Below are positions 46,077 through 54,821 of a stretch of DNA of 64,000 nucleotides, piece by piece. Both the position numbers and the translations under genes were made by a program. This stretch comes from Bacillota bacterium. Its GTDB lineage: Bacteria > Bacillota > Clostridia > Acetivibrionales > DSM-27016. How positions within the stretch are numbered: position 1 is the stretch's first letter; each line of letters starts with the position of its first letter. Location: positions 103,960-167,959 of the forward strand of contig JAEWDM010000021.1 of NCBI GenBank assembly GCA_023390115.1, read 5' to 3'. A model generated the notes under the pieces. That model made no database searches, was not told where the DNA came from, and saw only the letters and a list, made by a program, of their open reading frames with translations.

Positions 46077-46973
46077 ATGAAGAAACGTGATAAAAAAAAG
46101 AAGGATAACATGCAGGGCGAGCCTGTACATTTGTTTACTGTGAATTTTATCAAAGGCATAAAGGTCAAAAGTATATATAAAAATAGAAAGGATGCTTTTG
46201 AAGGTTCAATGAGGTCATATATTCAGTATCTGAAATCTTTTAACACTGAAGATTTGGGCTTAGATTGTGGAGAGATAGATGTTTACGATTGGATTAACAG
46301 CGTTCTATCCGGCAGTTATGACGCTGTTGCTCATATGATTGCATTGTCACCAATGGAATTACTTTATAGGATTAGCACTAAACCAGCGGTGAAGTTTGAT
46401 ATTTCAATAGCTGATGCCTTATTCTACATATTAGAGTCGGTGGAACGCATTGAAGACGAGGGGTTTTACTTCAAGTCTTTTGATAGGGGCAGTTCTTTTG
46501 AAATGCTCTTTGGGTGGGGTGCGGTCAGAATGAGGTTGACATGTGTTGATGTCCCTAAACTGTTTCAGGTGTTGGAAATCAATCATAATCCGTCAGAATA
46601 CGTTGAGAAGGCTATATGTCAAGCACTTAATATGGCTGGTTTAACTGATAAGTTTGGTCATTTCGTGGATGTGATGAATCACATGGCTAACCCTTATTCT
46701 ATTGACAAGTTTATAGAGGAAGAATACGGCTGTATTTACAAAGAAGATACATTTACACCCTTTGGGGCTGGTCTTCGTGAGATTGCTTTCCTACGATATT
46801 TGTACGAGCAGAAGAATTCATATAACAGAGATTTGCAGATTGAGGTCTATGGAGGAAATATCTTGATTGCAGAGTTTAACTATGGGGAGCATGGAATATT
46901 GAAGTTATTAATTTCATTATATGCGGATGATGCACATGGGCGGCTATTTAGGGCCTATAAATTACATCATTAA
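46077..46973 (+). CDS. Hypothetical protein
   Basis: 298 residues from ATG 46077, chosen because GGAGG at 46063-46067 lies 9 bases upstream; a GTG at 46020 would add 19 residues. The N-terminus is strongly basic (KKRDKKKKD). The rest is soluble and has no motif I can name. A nucleic-acid contact is possible from the charge only. Confidence 0.55.
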   Translation: MKKRDKKKKDNMQGEPVHLFTVNFIKGIKVKSIYKNRKDAFEGSMRSYIQYLKSFNTEDLGLDCGEIDVYDWINSVLSGSYDAVAHMIALSPMELLYRISTKPAVKFDISIADALFYILESVERIEDEGFYFKSFDRGSSFEMLFGWGAVRMRLTCVDVPKLFQVLEINHNPSEYVEKAICQALNMAGLTDKFGHFVDVMNHMANPYSIDKFIEEEYGCIYKEDTFTPFGAGLREIAFLRYLYEQKNSYNRDLQIEVYGGNILIAEFNYGEHGILKLLISLYADDAHGRLFRAYKLHH

Positions 46974-47035
46974 GCACTCTCCTATCCTGCCAGCAATTCT
47001 TGAAAAATTTTTAGAAAAGTTGATGAAACATGAAG

Positions 47036-47092
47036 TTGACAAAACAATTTTTCTGCTGTAGAATCCCTCCCCACACGTAAAGTAGTGTGGGG
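47036..47092 (+). promoter_or_regulatory. Strong promoter followed by a start-site hairpin
   Basis: TTGACA (47036-47041), 17-base spacer, TAGAAT (47059-47064). A perfect 8-bp hairpin CCCCACAC/GTGTGGGG (47069-47076, 47085-47092) begins at the expected transcription start. It may stabilise the mRNA, act as an attenuator (followed by ATTTTGG) or be an operator. Confidence 0.65.
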
Positions 47093-47144
47093 ATTTTGGT
47101 AAGGTATGGGAAATTTTATTATGAAGAAGGGAGATTTTCAATTC

Positions 47145-47516
47145 ATGGAAAAAGTTAATGACAAAGATTTTTTAGTCACAAAAAAATTGCGAGATGACGT
47201 ACCTGACCTGTTGCTACTGCGTTTATGGGAATTGTACGGGGAACAGTCTGATGTAGAAAAGGACAATCCACAAGTGTTCCATCTGGTTAGAGTCCTCGGG
47301 CAAACCTCAACACAGGTTATTATGCATCAGGTCAATGAGAAGAAAGTTGTTAAACACATCTTTCAGACTGTTGCTCCTGCATCAGCAAAAATCGTTATAT
47401 ACGACATTGACGGTGCAGTAATCATGTTGAGTGAGGAACAAGCGGAAGAAGTTTTAAAACAATACTGTAAAGAAAGGGATTTTGAATATGAAGAAGACGG
47501 TTGTATGCAGGATTGA
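47145..47516 (+). CDS. DUF960-like small protein
   Basis: 123 residues from ATG 47145 (GAAGGGAGA about 10 bases upstream); in-frame ATGs at 47106 and 47121 are alternatives. FLVTKKLRDDVPDLLLLRLWELY followed by QVFHLVRV and KIVIYDIDGAVIMLSEEQ resembles DUF960 proteins of Gram-positive mobile elements, which have no assigned function. It overlaps the next gene by 29 bases. The strong promoter at 47036 serves both. Confidence 0.55.
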   Translation: MEKVNDKDFLVTKKLRDDVPDLLLLRLWELYGEQSDVEKDNPQVFHLVRVLGQTSTQVIMHQVNEKKVVKHIFQTVAPASAKIVIYDIDGAVIMLSEEQAEEVLKQYCKERDFEYEEDGCMQD

Positions 47517-48297
47517 CTTAGGCATGACTAGGATTGCTGGCTATGTCCTGTTTAATCCGACAGGTGAACACTACGATTTTGACGAAGTGACACCAAAGGA
47601 AACATTGAGAATGGTGCAAGCTGGCACGGTGAATGGGCTGAAAATCGTTGAAGGTCAACTCGTGCCTGATGTTGAGGGATTTCAACAGCAAAATATCAAG
47701 ATTAAGTCAGGGGTAGGTAACTACCGTAACATGGTTGAAACCGGCAAACAAGGTGATAAAACCTTTTCAGTTATCAGAAAGGTTTATCATGATGACGAGG
47801 ATGAATATCACCTCATTACAAGTAAATGCGGCAGGTTCACCATTGACACGGAAGGTTTGAAAATGCTCATGCGGTTCTCGGATGTGGCTGGTGTTAGACT
47901 TTCAGAGACTGGTGAAATTCTGACCTGTCAGGGCGTTGAGGTTTCAGACATGAGAACCTTTGCAGACCCTAAAAATTATGACCCTAAAGAGGTTCTGGAT
48001 GTCGGCGGCGTGTTAATGCCAGCTTCTGATTTGACAATGGCGGAACTCTTTGGAACTGGCGGCATTGGGGAAAAGGCTGAAGGTTTACAGGCTGATACCG
48101 ATTCAACCGAACCTGAAAATGCAGAGATAGTCGGTACTGAAGGTGTTGAGCCTGAAAAAACAGAGCCGATTAATGCTGAAGGTGTTGAAGAACCTGCCAA
48201 GGAAAATGAAAATTCAGAGCCGGTTAAGGTGGATGAACCCAAGCAGACACCTAAAAAGCCTGCAAGTAAAAGCGCAACAGCCAAAAAGAAACGCTAA
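47488..48297 (+). CDS. Hypothetical protein with low-complexity acidic/Lys-rich tail
   Basis: 269 residues from ATG 47488. A folded N-terminal part (residues 1-185) is unrecognised. It is followed by a repetitive Glu/Thr/Pro/Asn-rich tail (ENAEIVGTEGVEPEKTEP) and a basic end (PKKPASKSATAKKKR). The tail looks like a flexible tether with a nucleic-acid-binding tip. It is coupled by overlap to the DUF960-like gene. Confidence 0.6.
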   Translation: MKKTVVCRIDLGMTRIAGYVLFNPTGEHYDFDEVTPKETLRMVQAGTVNGLKIVEGQLVPDVEGFQQQNIKIKSGVGNYRNMVETGKQGDKTFSVIRKVYHDDEDEYHLITSKCGRFTIDTEGLKMLMRFSDVAGVRLSETGEILTCQGVEVSDMRTFADPKNYDPKEVLDVGGVLMPASDLTMAELFGTGGIGEKAEGLQADTDSTEPENAEIVGTEGVEPEKTEPINAEGVEEPAKENENSEPVKVDEPKQTPKKPASKSATAKKKR

Positions 48298-48312
48298 ACA
48301 GTTTCAAATAAT

Positions 48313-48356
48313 AAGTGTCAGGTATCGTGCTTCTTGTACATATCTGGCACTTTTTT
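48313..48356 (+). terminator. Intrinsic terminator
   Basis: AAGTGTCAG (48313-48321) pairs with CTGGCACTT (48344-48352), one G-T pair, followed by TTTT. Confidence 0.8.
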
Positions 48357-48412
48357 ATTATCTGGGGAAAAAACAATCAACACAATAAAAATAAAAACCT
48401 GAAAGGCTGTGA

Positions 48413-48793
48413 TTGAATGTGAAAACAAAGGAATTGTTGAGAATGGCGCTTTCGCAGATGTACGAGGCATTTTCAGATGAGGATAAGGCTCTCTGTAAGT
48501 TCGATTGGTATTTTAATACCTTTATCCGTTCATTTACTGACTTGAGAGTATCCCCCAAGCACGTTGCAGGAAGGCAGGACATGGAGATAAACGACCAGCA
48601 GCGCATAGAGGAAGATATGTGTCGGTTAGAGTTTGACGTTGTAGATTATGGGTGCTGGATGTGGTTTTATCAGACAGCAACGGGCGAATTCGATATCGTC
48701 AATTTTGATGATGAAATCCCTGTAATTAAGCTACTTAAAGACTTTGAACATGAAAAAGGCACGAAAACATTTTTGGTGAGGAGGCAAATGTAA
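48413..48793 (+). CDS. Hypothetical protein
   Basis: 126 residues from TTG 48413 (AAAGG 6 bases upstream); GTG 48419 is an alternative. The soluble protein is unrecognised: ALSQMYEAFSDEDKALCKFDWYFNTFIRSF near the start and YGCWMWFYQTATGEFDI in the middle. It overlaps the next gene by one base (TAATG). Confidence 0.6.
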   Translation: MNVKTKELLRMALSQMYEAFSDEDKALCKFDWYFNTFIRSFTDLRVSPKHVAGRQDMEINDQQRIEEDMCRLEFDVVDYGCWMWFYQTATGEFDIVNFDDEIPVIKLLKDFEHEKGTKTFLVRRQM

Positions 48794-49374
48794 TGGAAAT
48801 CAATTATAAGGTCGAAACGATTATATCGAAAAACGGCAGACCTTACGCTTATAAGGTTTATGCAGGGGTCTACATTTTTTATCTGTCGCAGAAGGTATTT
48901 TCTGATGCTGTGAATAGCGGTTTGATAGAGTTTGACGGTACTGCTAAATCAGAAAAGTTTAATGACATTATCAGGCTTAAGGGTGAAAAAGCAGCAGAAA
49001 GGCTTAGGTATGCCGTTGCCAACACAACGCTTGATTACTTAGTAGAAGAACTGGAGGTCGTAAACGAGATGCCGCCAATCCTATATCTCCATTACAGCTT
49101 CGGCACATTCAGGCTTGCAGCAATATCGCTAATGGTAAAGAGCGGTACGGTTGAGATGCAGATGGGTAGGATAAATGGAGATAGCGAAAATGTTAATAAA
49201 CGGGTTGTAGAATTAAATGAAGTCGTCAAGGAGGGTTATGTGGGGGTCTTGAATTATATAGCCAATTACTGCGATAAGGAATACTGCAATTCTCATAATC
49301 TGCTTCGCATGGTGCGTGAGAGTAATAGGGAGACATTCAGGCTTGGGAATTACAATATAAAGCTGGGATATTGA
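48793..49374 (+). CDS. Hypothetical protein
   Basis: 193 residues, ATG 48793 overlapping the previous stop, with GAGGAGG upstream. No recognised domain and no membrane segment. Translational coupling suggests it works with the preceding protein. A terminator follows at 49406. Confidence 0.6.
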   Translation: MEINYKVETIISKNGRPYAYKVYAGVYIFYLSQKVFSDAVNSGLIEFDGTAKSEKFNDIIRLKGEKAAERLRYAVANTTLDYLVEELEVVNEMPPILYLHYSFGTFRLAAISLMVKSGTVEMQMGRINGDSENVNKRVVELNEVVKEGYVGVLNYIANYCDKEYCNSHNLLRMVRESNRETFRLGNYNIKLGY

Positions 49375-49405
49375 CGGATACTTACAACTTCATACCCAAA
49401 ACATG

Positions 49406-49431
49406 AACCTGCTGGAGACGGCAGGTTTTTT
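49406..49431 (+). terminator. Intrinsic terminator
   Basis: AACCTGC (49406-49412) and GCAGGTT (49421-49427) form the stem; the tail is TTTTG. Confidence 0.85.
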
Positions 49432-49488
49432 GTTGTCTGTACAACCTTAAAAATTCATTACAATTCATGAAAAAATCAGCTTACAGTA

Positions 49489-49517
49489 TTGACAATTGTT
49501 CGTTTGAACGATATATT
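49489..49517 (+). promoter_or_regulatory. Promoter and operator candidate of the restriction cassette
   Basis: TTGACA (49489-49494), 17-base spacer, TATATT (49512-49517). The spacer contains the inverted repeat TCGTT-TG-AACGA (49500-49511), a likely operator for the small HTH protein encoded just downstream. Confidence 0.6.
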
Positions 49518-49551
49518 ATAATAGAGTAACTATATGATTGGAGTGTTTAAG

Positions 49552-49725
49552 ATGGATAACTATCTTAAAGCACATGATTTTGCTGAGCGATGGGGCGTAT
49601 CAGTTCGGCAAATACAATTACTATGCAAAAAAGGCAGAATTAGTGGTGCTGTCAAATTTGGGAATACATGGGCAATACCTAAGGGTACAAAGAAACCGCC
49701 GGATTTAAGGAAATTGTCTATGTGA
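49552..49725 (+). CDS. Small helix-turn-helix protein (excisionase/MerR-like), probable controller
   Basis: 57 residues from ATG 49552 (GGAGTG 9 bases upstream). The whole protein is one HTH: YLKAHDFAERWGVSVRQIQLLCKKGRISGAVKFGNTWAIPKGT, the pattern of HTH_17/excisionase-like domains with the final wing. Because it lies directly before the restriction enzyme, it may act as a controller that times nuclease expression. It could instead be the element's excisionase. Confidence 0.8.
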   Translation: MDNYLKAHDFAERWGVSVRQIQLLCKKGRISGAVKFGNTWAIPKGTKKPPDLRKLSM

Positions 49726-49775
49726 ATCCGAATTGGGAACAAGTAGTTATTCATTTTTTGAAAGGGGTAATCACT

Positions 49776-52679
49776 ATGAATACTATGCCACTTGAAGCTG
49801 ATACAAGGGTATTAATTGATAAAAGCCTTGAAAATTTGGGCTGGGTATTTAATGGGAAACAGAAAAATGTCTTTTTTGAGCAACCCAAAACAGAAAGAGA
49901 ACGCAAAAAATTAGGTGGCAAACGACCTGATTATGTTTTATATGCAAAAGATGAACATGGCGATGAACGTCCAATTATCGTTATAGAAGCAAAACGAAAA
50001 GGTGAGCGTGTAGATGCAGCCTTGGAGCAAGGTATTCATTATGCAAAACAGCTTGAAGCGCCTATCGTATTTGCAACGGATGGGCTTTTTTGCAAATCGT
50101 ATCACACTAAATTTGATAGAACACCAATACTTAACGGTGAAGAGGTCGATGAGTTTTTAAGAGAAACTTTAGCTATAAAATATTTGGCTTCTTGGGAAGT
50201 CAATACTGTTTCGCCAAAGGTACAGTATGACCGAAAAGAACTTATCAAAATATTTGACGAAGCTAACAATATGCTTCGTGGGGACGGTCTTCGTGCTGGG
50301 ATAGAGCGTTTCGGGGAGTTTGCAAACATTCTATTTCTAAAACTGATAAGTGAAAATGAGCAGATAAAAAGTGATTCAGGCATACAGTCAGCTTTTGATA
50401 CAGCTTGCCATTGGGGTACAATCAAAAACATTCCTGCAAGTACTCGCATTGATTATATAAATAATGTTTATCAGCGTTTGAACAATTTGTATCAAACGGA
50501 GATTTTTACGCCTTTGACAATACGGAGTCAAGATATTATCAAGGAGATTATGGATAAACTAGACCCTTTAATGCTTACTGATGTTGATTCAGACGTTAAA
50601 GGTGATGCTTTTGAATATTTTTTGAAAGAGTCAACTGCATCAAAAAATGATTTAGGCGAATATTTCACACCAAGGCATATCGTAAAGACTATGGTGAAAT
50701 TGGTTAACCCTCAAATAGGTGAAAAGGTTTATGACCCATTCTGCGGAACTGGTGGATTTCTTATTGAAAGCTTCAGGCATATTTGGAACACAATGCCTAG
50801 GAATGCTAATACAGAAAAAATGCTGCGTGAAGAAACCATATATGGCAATGAAATAACCAACACAGCAAGAATCACCAAGATGAATATGATACTTGCTGGA
50901 GATGGACATAGCAACATTCACATGCGTGACAGTTTAGCCAATCCTGTTGATGGTGCTATGGGCAAAGGGTATGATATTGTTATTACGAACATGCCTTATT
51001 CACAAAAATCAAAATACGGTACACTTTATGATTTGCCATCCAACAATGGAGATAGTATTTGCGTTCAGCATTGTATGAAAGCTATTAACGCAACATCTGA
51101 AAATGGGCGTATGGCTCTTGTTGTTCCTGAAGGCTTTTTGTTCCGTAAGGACTTATCAAAAACAAGGGAATTGCTTTTGAGAAATTGCAATTTACAAAGT
51201 ATTATATCTCTTCCCCAAGGGGTCTTTTTGCCATACACAGGGGTTAAAACAAATATCATTTATGCAACAAAGGTTAATCAAAAACTGTCAGCTTCACAAA
51301 AACGCAAGGACTTTTGGTATTTTGACGTTAAAAGCGATGGATATACGCTTGACAACCATAGGCGTAAATTAGATAGCGGCAGCGACTTGGATAAGTATCA
51401 AGAATATCGCAAACTTGATGACGACCAACGTCAAGATATGCTTGATGTAGGTTTTGAAATCGTGCCTTTAAGCAAAGTAAAAGAAAATTCCTATATTTTG
51501 GTGGGAAGCAGATATAGAGAGCAAACTATACGTAGCAATTATGAAGTTAAAACCTTTGAACAAATTGCAACACTGACAAGGGGGGTTACTTACCCCAAGA
51601 CTGCCCAAGCAACAAATGTAACTGAAACAATTATATTACCTGCTGATAACATTGATTTATCAGGAAACTTGATTCTTAATAAGCTAATATACCTCCACGA
51701 CAACAAATCTATTGCTGAAGAAAAACGGCTAAGAAAAGGCGATATATTTATTTGCATGTCCAGCGGAAGCAAAGAGCATATAGGAAAAGTAGCTTACATT
51801 TCAGACAAAACAAATTTCTATGCTGGTGGGTTTATGGGTATCATTCGTACAAATCCATCTATTTGCTTGTCAAAGTGGTTATTTTACTACTTGCGTTTTT
51901 CTCCTAAATATAGACAAGAAATTAAAACGCTGACACAGGGTGCTAATATCAATAATATCAGCGGAACTATAAATACACTTAAAATTCCTATTCCTCCTCT
52001 TGAAATTCAAGAGAAATTTGTTGATGAACTTGATAGTCATCAACGTATTATTGACGGAGCGAGAGCAGTCGTTGAAAACTATGCATCTACTATTTATGTT
52101 GATAGTCGTTGGGAAATAAAAAAGCTGAAAGACTTATGCTCTGTTAACGCTGAGACGGTTGAACCACAAAAGGTATATGGAGAATCCGAGTTTATTTATA
52201 TTGATATCGCTTCTGTTGAGAATAATACAGGCATTATTGATAGAACACAGTATGTAAAAGGCATTGATGCTCCAAGTCGAGCAAGGCGTGTTTTCAAGCG
52301 AGGGGATATTCTCATGTCTACTGTTAGACCAAATCTTAAAGCTTTTGGATATGTTGATTTTGACGCTGATAATTATATCGCTTCAACAGGATTTGCTGTG
52401 TTGACTCCCAAAAATATTGAAAGCAAGTTTCTTTATTACATGCTATTTAATGATTACATTGGGAAGCAACTAATTGATTTAATGGGAAAAGGCATGTACC
52501 CCAGTATAAATAAAGATGACATAGAGGGCTTAAATATTCCTGTGCCTTCAATAGAAGAACAAAAGAGAATTGTTTCTGACATCGAAATGGAAAGAAGTCT
52601 TGTCGAGCCGTCAAAGAAGCTTATAGAAGTATTTTCGAAGAAAATGCAGGACAGGATTAAAGAAATTTGGGGGGAATAG
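49776..52679 (+). CDS. Single-chain restriction-modification enzyme: HsdR-type nuclease + HsdM + two-TRD HsdS
   Basis: 967 residues from ATG 49776 (AAAGGGG 8 bases upstream). Residues about 1-130 hold a type I HSDR_N nuclease with a PD-(D/E)xK layout (RPDYVLY, then IVIEAKR). The HsdM helical domain follows, then the N6-adenine methylase with VYDPFCGTGGFLIE and ITNMPYS (motif IV, with Met in place of the first Pro of NPPY/F). From about residue 580 two specificity-type target domains follow, each ending in an LKIPIPPLEIQEKF/LNIPVPSIEEQKRI motif. No helicase domain is present, so it should cut near its site like type IIG/BcgI-like enzymes. It probably guards the element against phages and competing plasmids. 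Confidence 0.9.
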   Translation: MNTMPLEADTRVLIDKSLENLGWVFNGKQKNVFFEQPKTERERKKLGGKRPDYVLYAKDEHGDERPIIVIEAKRKGERVDAALEQGIHYAKQLEAPIVFATDGLFCKSYHTKFDRTPILNGEEVDEFLRETLAIKYLASWEVNTVSPKVQYDRKELIKIFDEANNMLRGDGLRAGIERFGEFANILFLKLISENEQIKSDSGIQSAFDTACHWGTIKNIPASTRIDYINNVYQRLNNLYQTEIFTPLTIRSQDIIKEIMDKLDPLMLTDVDSDVKGDAFEYFLKESTASKNDLGEYFTPRHIVKTMVKLVNPQIGEKVYDPFCGTGGFLIESFRHIWNTMPRNANTEKMLREETIYGNEITNTARITKMNMILAGDGHSNIHMRDSLANPVDGAMGKGYDIVITNMPYSQKSKYGTLYDLPSNNGDSICVQHCMKAINATSENGRMALVVPEGFLFRKDLSKTRELLLRNCNLQSIISLPQGVFLPYTGVKTNIIYATKVNQKLSASQKRKDFWYFDVKSDGYTLDNHRRKLDSGSDLDKYQEYRKLDDDQRQDMLDVGFEIVPLSKVKENSYILVGSRYREQTIRSNYEVKTFEQIATLTRGVTYPKTAQATNVTETIILPADNIDLSGNLILNKLIYLHDNKSIAEEKRLRKGDIFICMSSGSKEHIGKVAYISDKTNFYAGGFMGIIRTNPSICLSKWLFYYLRFSPKYRQEIKTLTQGANINNISGTINTLKIPIPPLEIQEKFVDELDSHQRIIDGARAVVENYASTIYVDSRWEIKKLKDLCSVNAETVEPQKVYGESEFIYIDIASVENNTGIIDRTQYVKGIDAPSRARRVFKRGDILMSTVRPNLKAFGYVDFDADNYIASTGFAVLTPKNIESKFLYYMLFNDYIGKQLIDLMGKGMYPSINKDDIEGLNIPVPSIEEQKRIVSDIEMERSLVEPSKKLIEVFSKKMQDRIKEIWGE

Positions 52680-52680
52680 T

Positions 52681-53457
52681 TTGCCTAAGATAATTGATTT
52701 TATTGAGGTTCCGCATCTCGAAGAAATAATGGGGTATCTGCCTATATCAGCCACAGACAAGGAAGATGTATCTCTTTATTTACGAAATATTACTAACCTT
52801 GTGAATGTAAATTATAAATATGAGCAATATCAGTTTGCTTATTTCGGTTTACATCTGCTGTATATGACATATATCTATTTTACTGTTTGGAAAATTAGCA
52901 AAATATACCCTGAAAGATATTGTGATGCTGTCGTTTTTGCAAAAGCTTATACTGGGCGGAATCTTGACTTTATTAACATAGAGTCAATCTTTGAATATAG
53001 CTTAGTGCCTGAAAAGGAACTGCCCAAAATATTTAAAATTATTGGTTTGGACAATGGGCAGATTGGCATTATTAAGGGCTTGGTAGATAATCGTAACGAT
53101 TTAGCACATGCATCCGGTAAGTTTGAAATATTAAATGATTTAGGTTTTGAAGTTAATGCAAACAGCATTTGTGCGTCAATGAGAAACATACATGGCTGTA
53201 TGGAAATGTTAATAAGAAGCTGGTTTGAGAAGCTCTTACTGGATTATGGAAATGGCGACTTTGATGAATACGAAGAAATAGATGATTTTATAAATGAGCA
53301 GATGATACAAGGGTTTAATCTTTCGGCAAACGAACTTTTAATATGCAACGAAATGAGCATTAAGGATGTTCTTAAAGCAAATCCATCAATACGTGCTAAA
53401 CTGAAATCTTTTAAGCAAGCACTAAATACATATTGTGAAAATCAGGGTTACATATAA
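52681..53457 (+). CDS. HEPN-motif protein coupled to the restriction enzyme
   Basis: 258 residues, TTG start one base after the restriction gene stop, with GGGGGAA overlapping that stop. The helical protein carries LVDNRNDLAHASG near residue 140, an R-N-x3-H motif like the RNase site of HEPN domains. HEPN proteins are often toxin RNases in defence systems. Its coupling to the restriction enzyme suggests an accessory or back-up abortive function. This is inference from one motif, the helical character and the position; a structural role in restriction is an alternative. Confidence 0.6.
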   Translation: MPKIIDFIEVPHLEEIMGYLPISATDKEDVSLYLRNITNLVNVNYKYEQYQFAYFGLHLLYMTYIYFTVWKISKIYPERYCDAVVFAKAYTGRNLDFINIESIFEYSLVPEKELPKIFKIIGLDNGQIGIIKGLVDNRNDLAHASGKFEILNDLGFEVNANSICASMRNIHGCMEMLIRSWFEKLLLDYGNGDFDEYEEIDDFINEQMIQGFNLSANELLICNEMSIKDVLKANPSIRAKLKSFKQALNTYCENQGYI

Positions 53458-53487
53458 CCACATTATGAATATCGAGAATATAATGTA

Positions 53488-53520
53488 AAGCACCGCCTGA
53501 AAATGGGTGGTGCTTTTTTT
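53488..53520 (+). terminator. Terminator of the restriction cassette
   Basis: AAGCACCGCC (53488-53497, approximate start) pairs with GGGTGGTGCT followed by TTTTTTT. Confidence 0.88.
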
Positions 53521-54330
53521 GTGGGGGATTTTGATGTGTGGGTCAAAATTGAGCCCAAAAGGCTAAAAAGCTATTTCAGGTACTCGGATAAGGATAGTGG
53601 TAAAAAAACTGAACCAGCAAACCCCCAGCAAGCCACAGGATATAAGCCAGATAAAAGAATGTGAAATGTGTAAAGACGTGGCGGCGAGCCTAGGAAGTTC
53701 AAATTATAAGAGAAATATGGAGTATCAGAGAAAGTGAAATTGATATAGACCTGTCGGCAGGCTTTGGAAGTTGTGATTTGATGGGTGCTGGGGTACATAC
53801 GGGAGTTTATGAGGTTATTAGGGGTTAGCAGAAAAGTTGAATATTTCAGAAGCAGCAAAGATACTGGTTGAAAAAGTGATACATAGGGCTTGCTGTATGG
53901 AGAATTAGGATGGGAACGCCAGATTTGCAGCATTTTCAAGGCAAGTTATGAAAACGGAAATGTAGAGCCAAGTTGAGGTAAGCTAACTATTTGCATACAT
54001 CTGCAAGGCTGGTTGATGAAATGAAAATGCAGGGATCTAAAAATGCTGAGGCTTATGGTGATTTTATAAGCACAGCAAGATGAGCCGTTGGCGTTTAGGT
54101 GGGATAGATGTGTAATTTGTTTTGTCAGATAAGGGTTACAATTATTTTTTAGAAATTTGGATTTGGAGTTTCCATAAGGGATTATTTTTCTGAAACGATA
54201 GATTTTGAGCTAAAAAATGGTGTTTCCCAGAAAAATATGCGATGGGGTCAAGGTGGGGGGGTGGGATTTACTGCTTTTTGCAGACTTGTTGATGTTGAAG
54301 TCAAATTAGAAAATTACAATTATTAATACG
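53521..54330. other. Gene-poor stretch with apparent coding relics
   Basis: About 800 bases without a convincing gene. A 42-codon open frame (GTG 53536 to 53664, after GGGGG) reads as charged, soluble protein. A second stretch near 54010-54082 reads LVDEMKMQGSKNAEAYGDF before a stop; upstream stops break it. These look like decayed genes. A G-rich run (about 54255-54266) is also present. No tRNA, repeat array or origin motif was recognised. Confidence 0.4.
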
Positions 54331-54334
54331 CCGA

Positions 54335-54377
54335 TGGGTAGCTTGAAAAAATTTTTTTCGAGCTACCCACCTTTTTT
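54335..54377. terminator. Terminator-like hairpin in the gene-poor region
   Basis: TGGGTAGCT (54335-54343) pairs with AGCTACCCA (54361-54369), then CCTTTTTT. The loop itself is A-run/T-run and can extend the stem. Confidence 0.75.
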
Positions 54378-54537
54378 GATGGATTAATCGTGAGAACGTA
54401 GGAGTAAAAAATTACGACATGTTATGAGCGAGCTTGACTAGTTGAAAATGCCTGAAAACTGCGGGGGTTAGCCCCTTAGGCTTGCACTTTTTCAAGTAGG
54501 TATCGGTAGCAAATACACTAGAAAGCAGGTATTTGCT

Positions 54538-54720
54538 ATGAAGGACGTAATTGGTAAAAATTTACAAAAATCTATTTTATCTGACATGCCCTCACCTACT
54601 ACAAAGAAGAACAAGTCGAAATTAAATGATGACCTTAAGATTAAAGAAGGTGCAGGTTTTGTACGTTGTGTGGACTTTATGACAAGAATGATTGAGAAAT
54701 ATAGCCACGAACTTACATAA
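54538..54720 (+). CDS. Small hypothetical protein upstream of the integrase
   Basis: 60 residues, ATG 54538, weak ribosome site. A basic, Lys/Ser/Thr-rich first half (SPTTKKNKSKLNDD) and FVRCVDFMTRMIEKYSHEL at the end. Unrecognised. Its place just before a large serine recombinase may point to a directionality-factor role, which is speculative. A terminator follows at once. Confidence 0.5.
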   Translation: MKDVIGKNLQKSILSDMPSPTTKKNKSKLNDDLKIKEGAGFVRCVDFMTRMIEKYSHELT

Positions 54721-54721
54721 G

Positions 54722-54750
54722 AGAACTCTAAATGAGTTCTTTTATTTTTA
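54722..54750 (+). terminator. Small terminator before the integrase
   Basis: AGAACTC (54722-54728) and GAGTTCT (54734-54740) form the stem, followed by TTTATTTTTA. Confidence 0.7.
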
Positions 54751-54821
54751 AAATAATCTGATATAATAAGTTGGGACATAAAGTTACTGAGCGTATTCTT
54801 GAATAAAGGGAGCTGGTGCAG

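Noticed and set aside
49517..49522. TATAAT as the -10 of the restriction-cassette promoter.
   Set aside because: Its distance from TTGACA is 22 bases; TATATT five bases earlier gives the normal 17.
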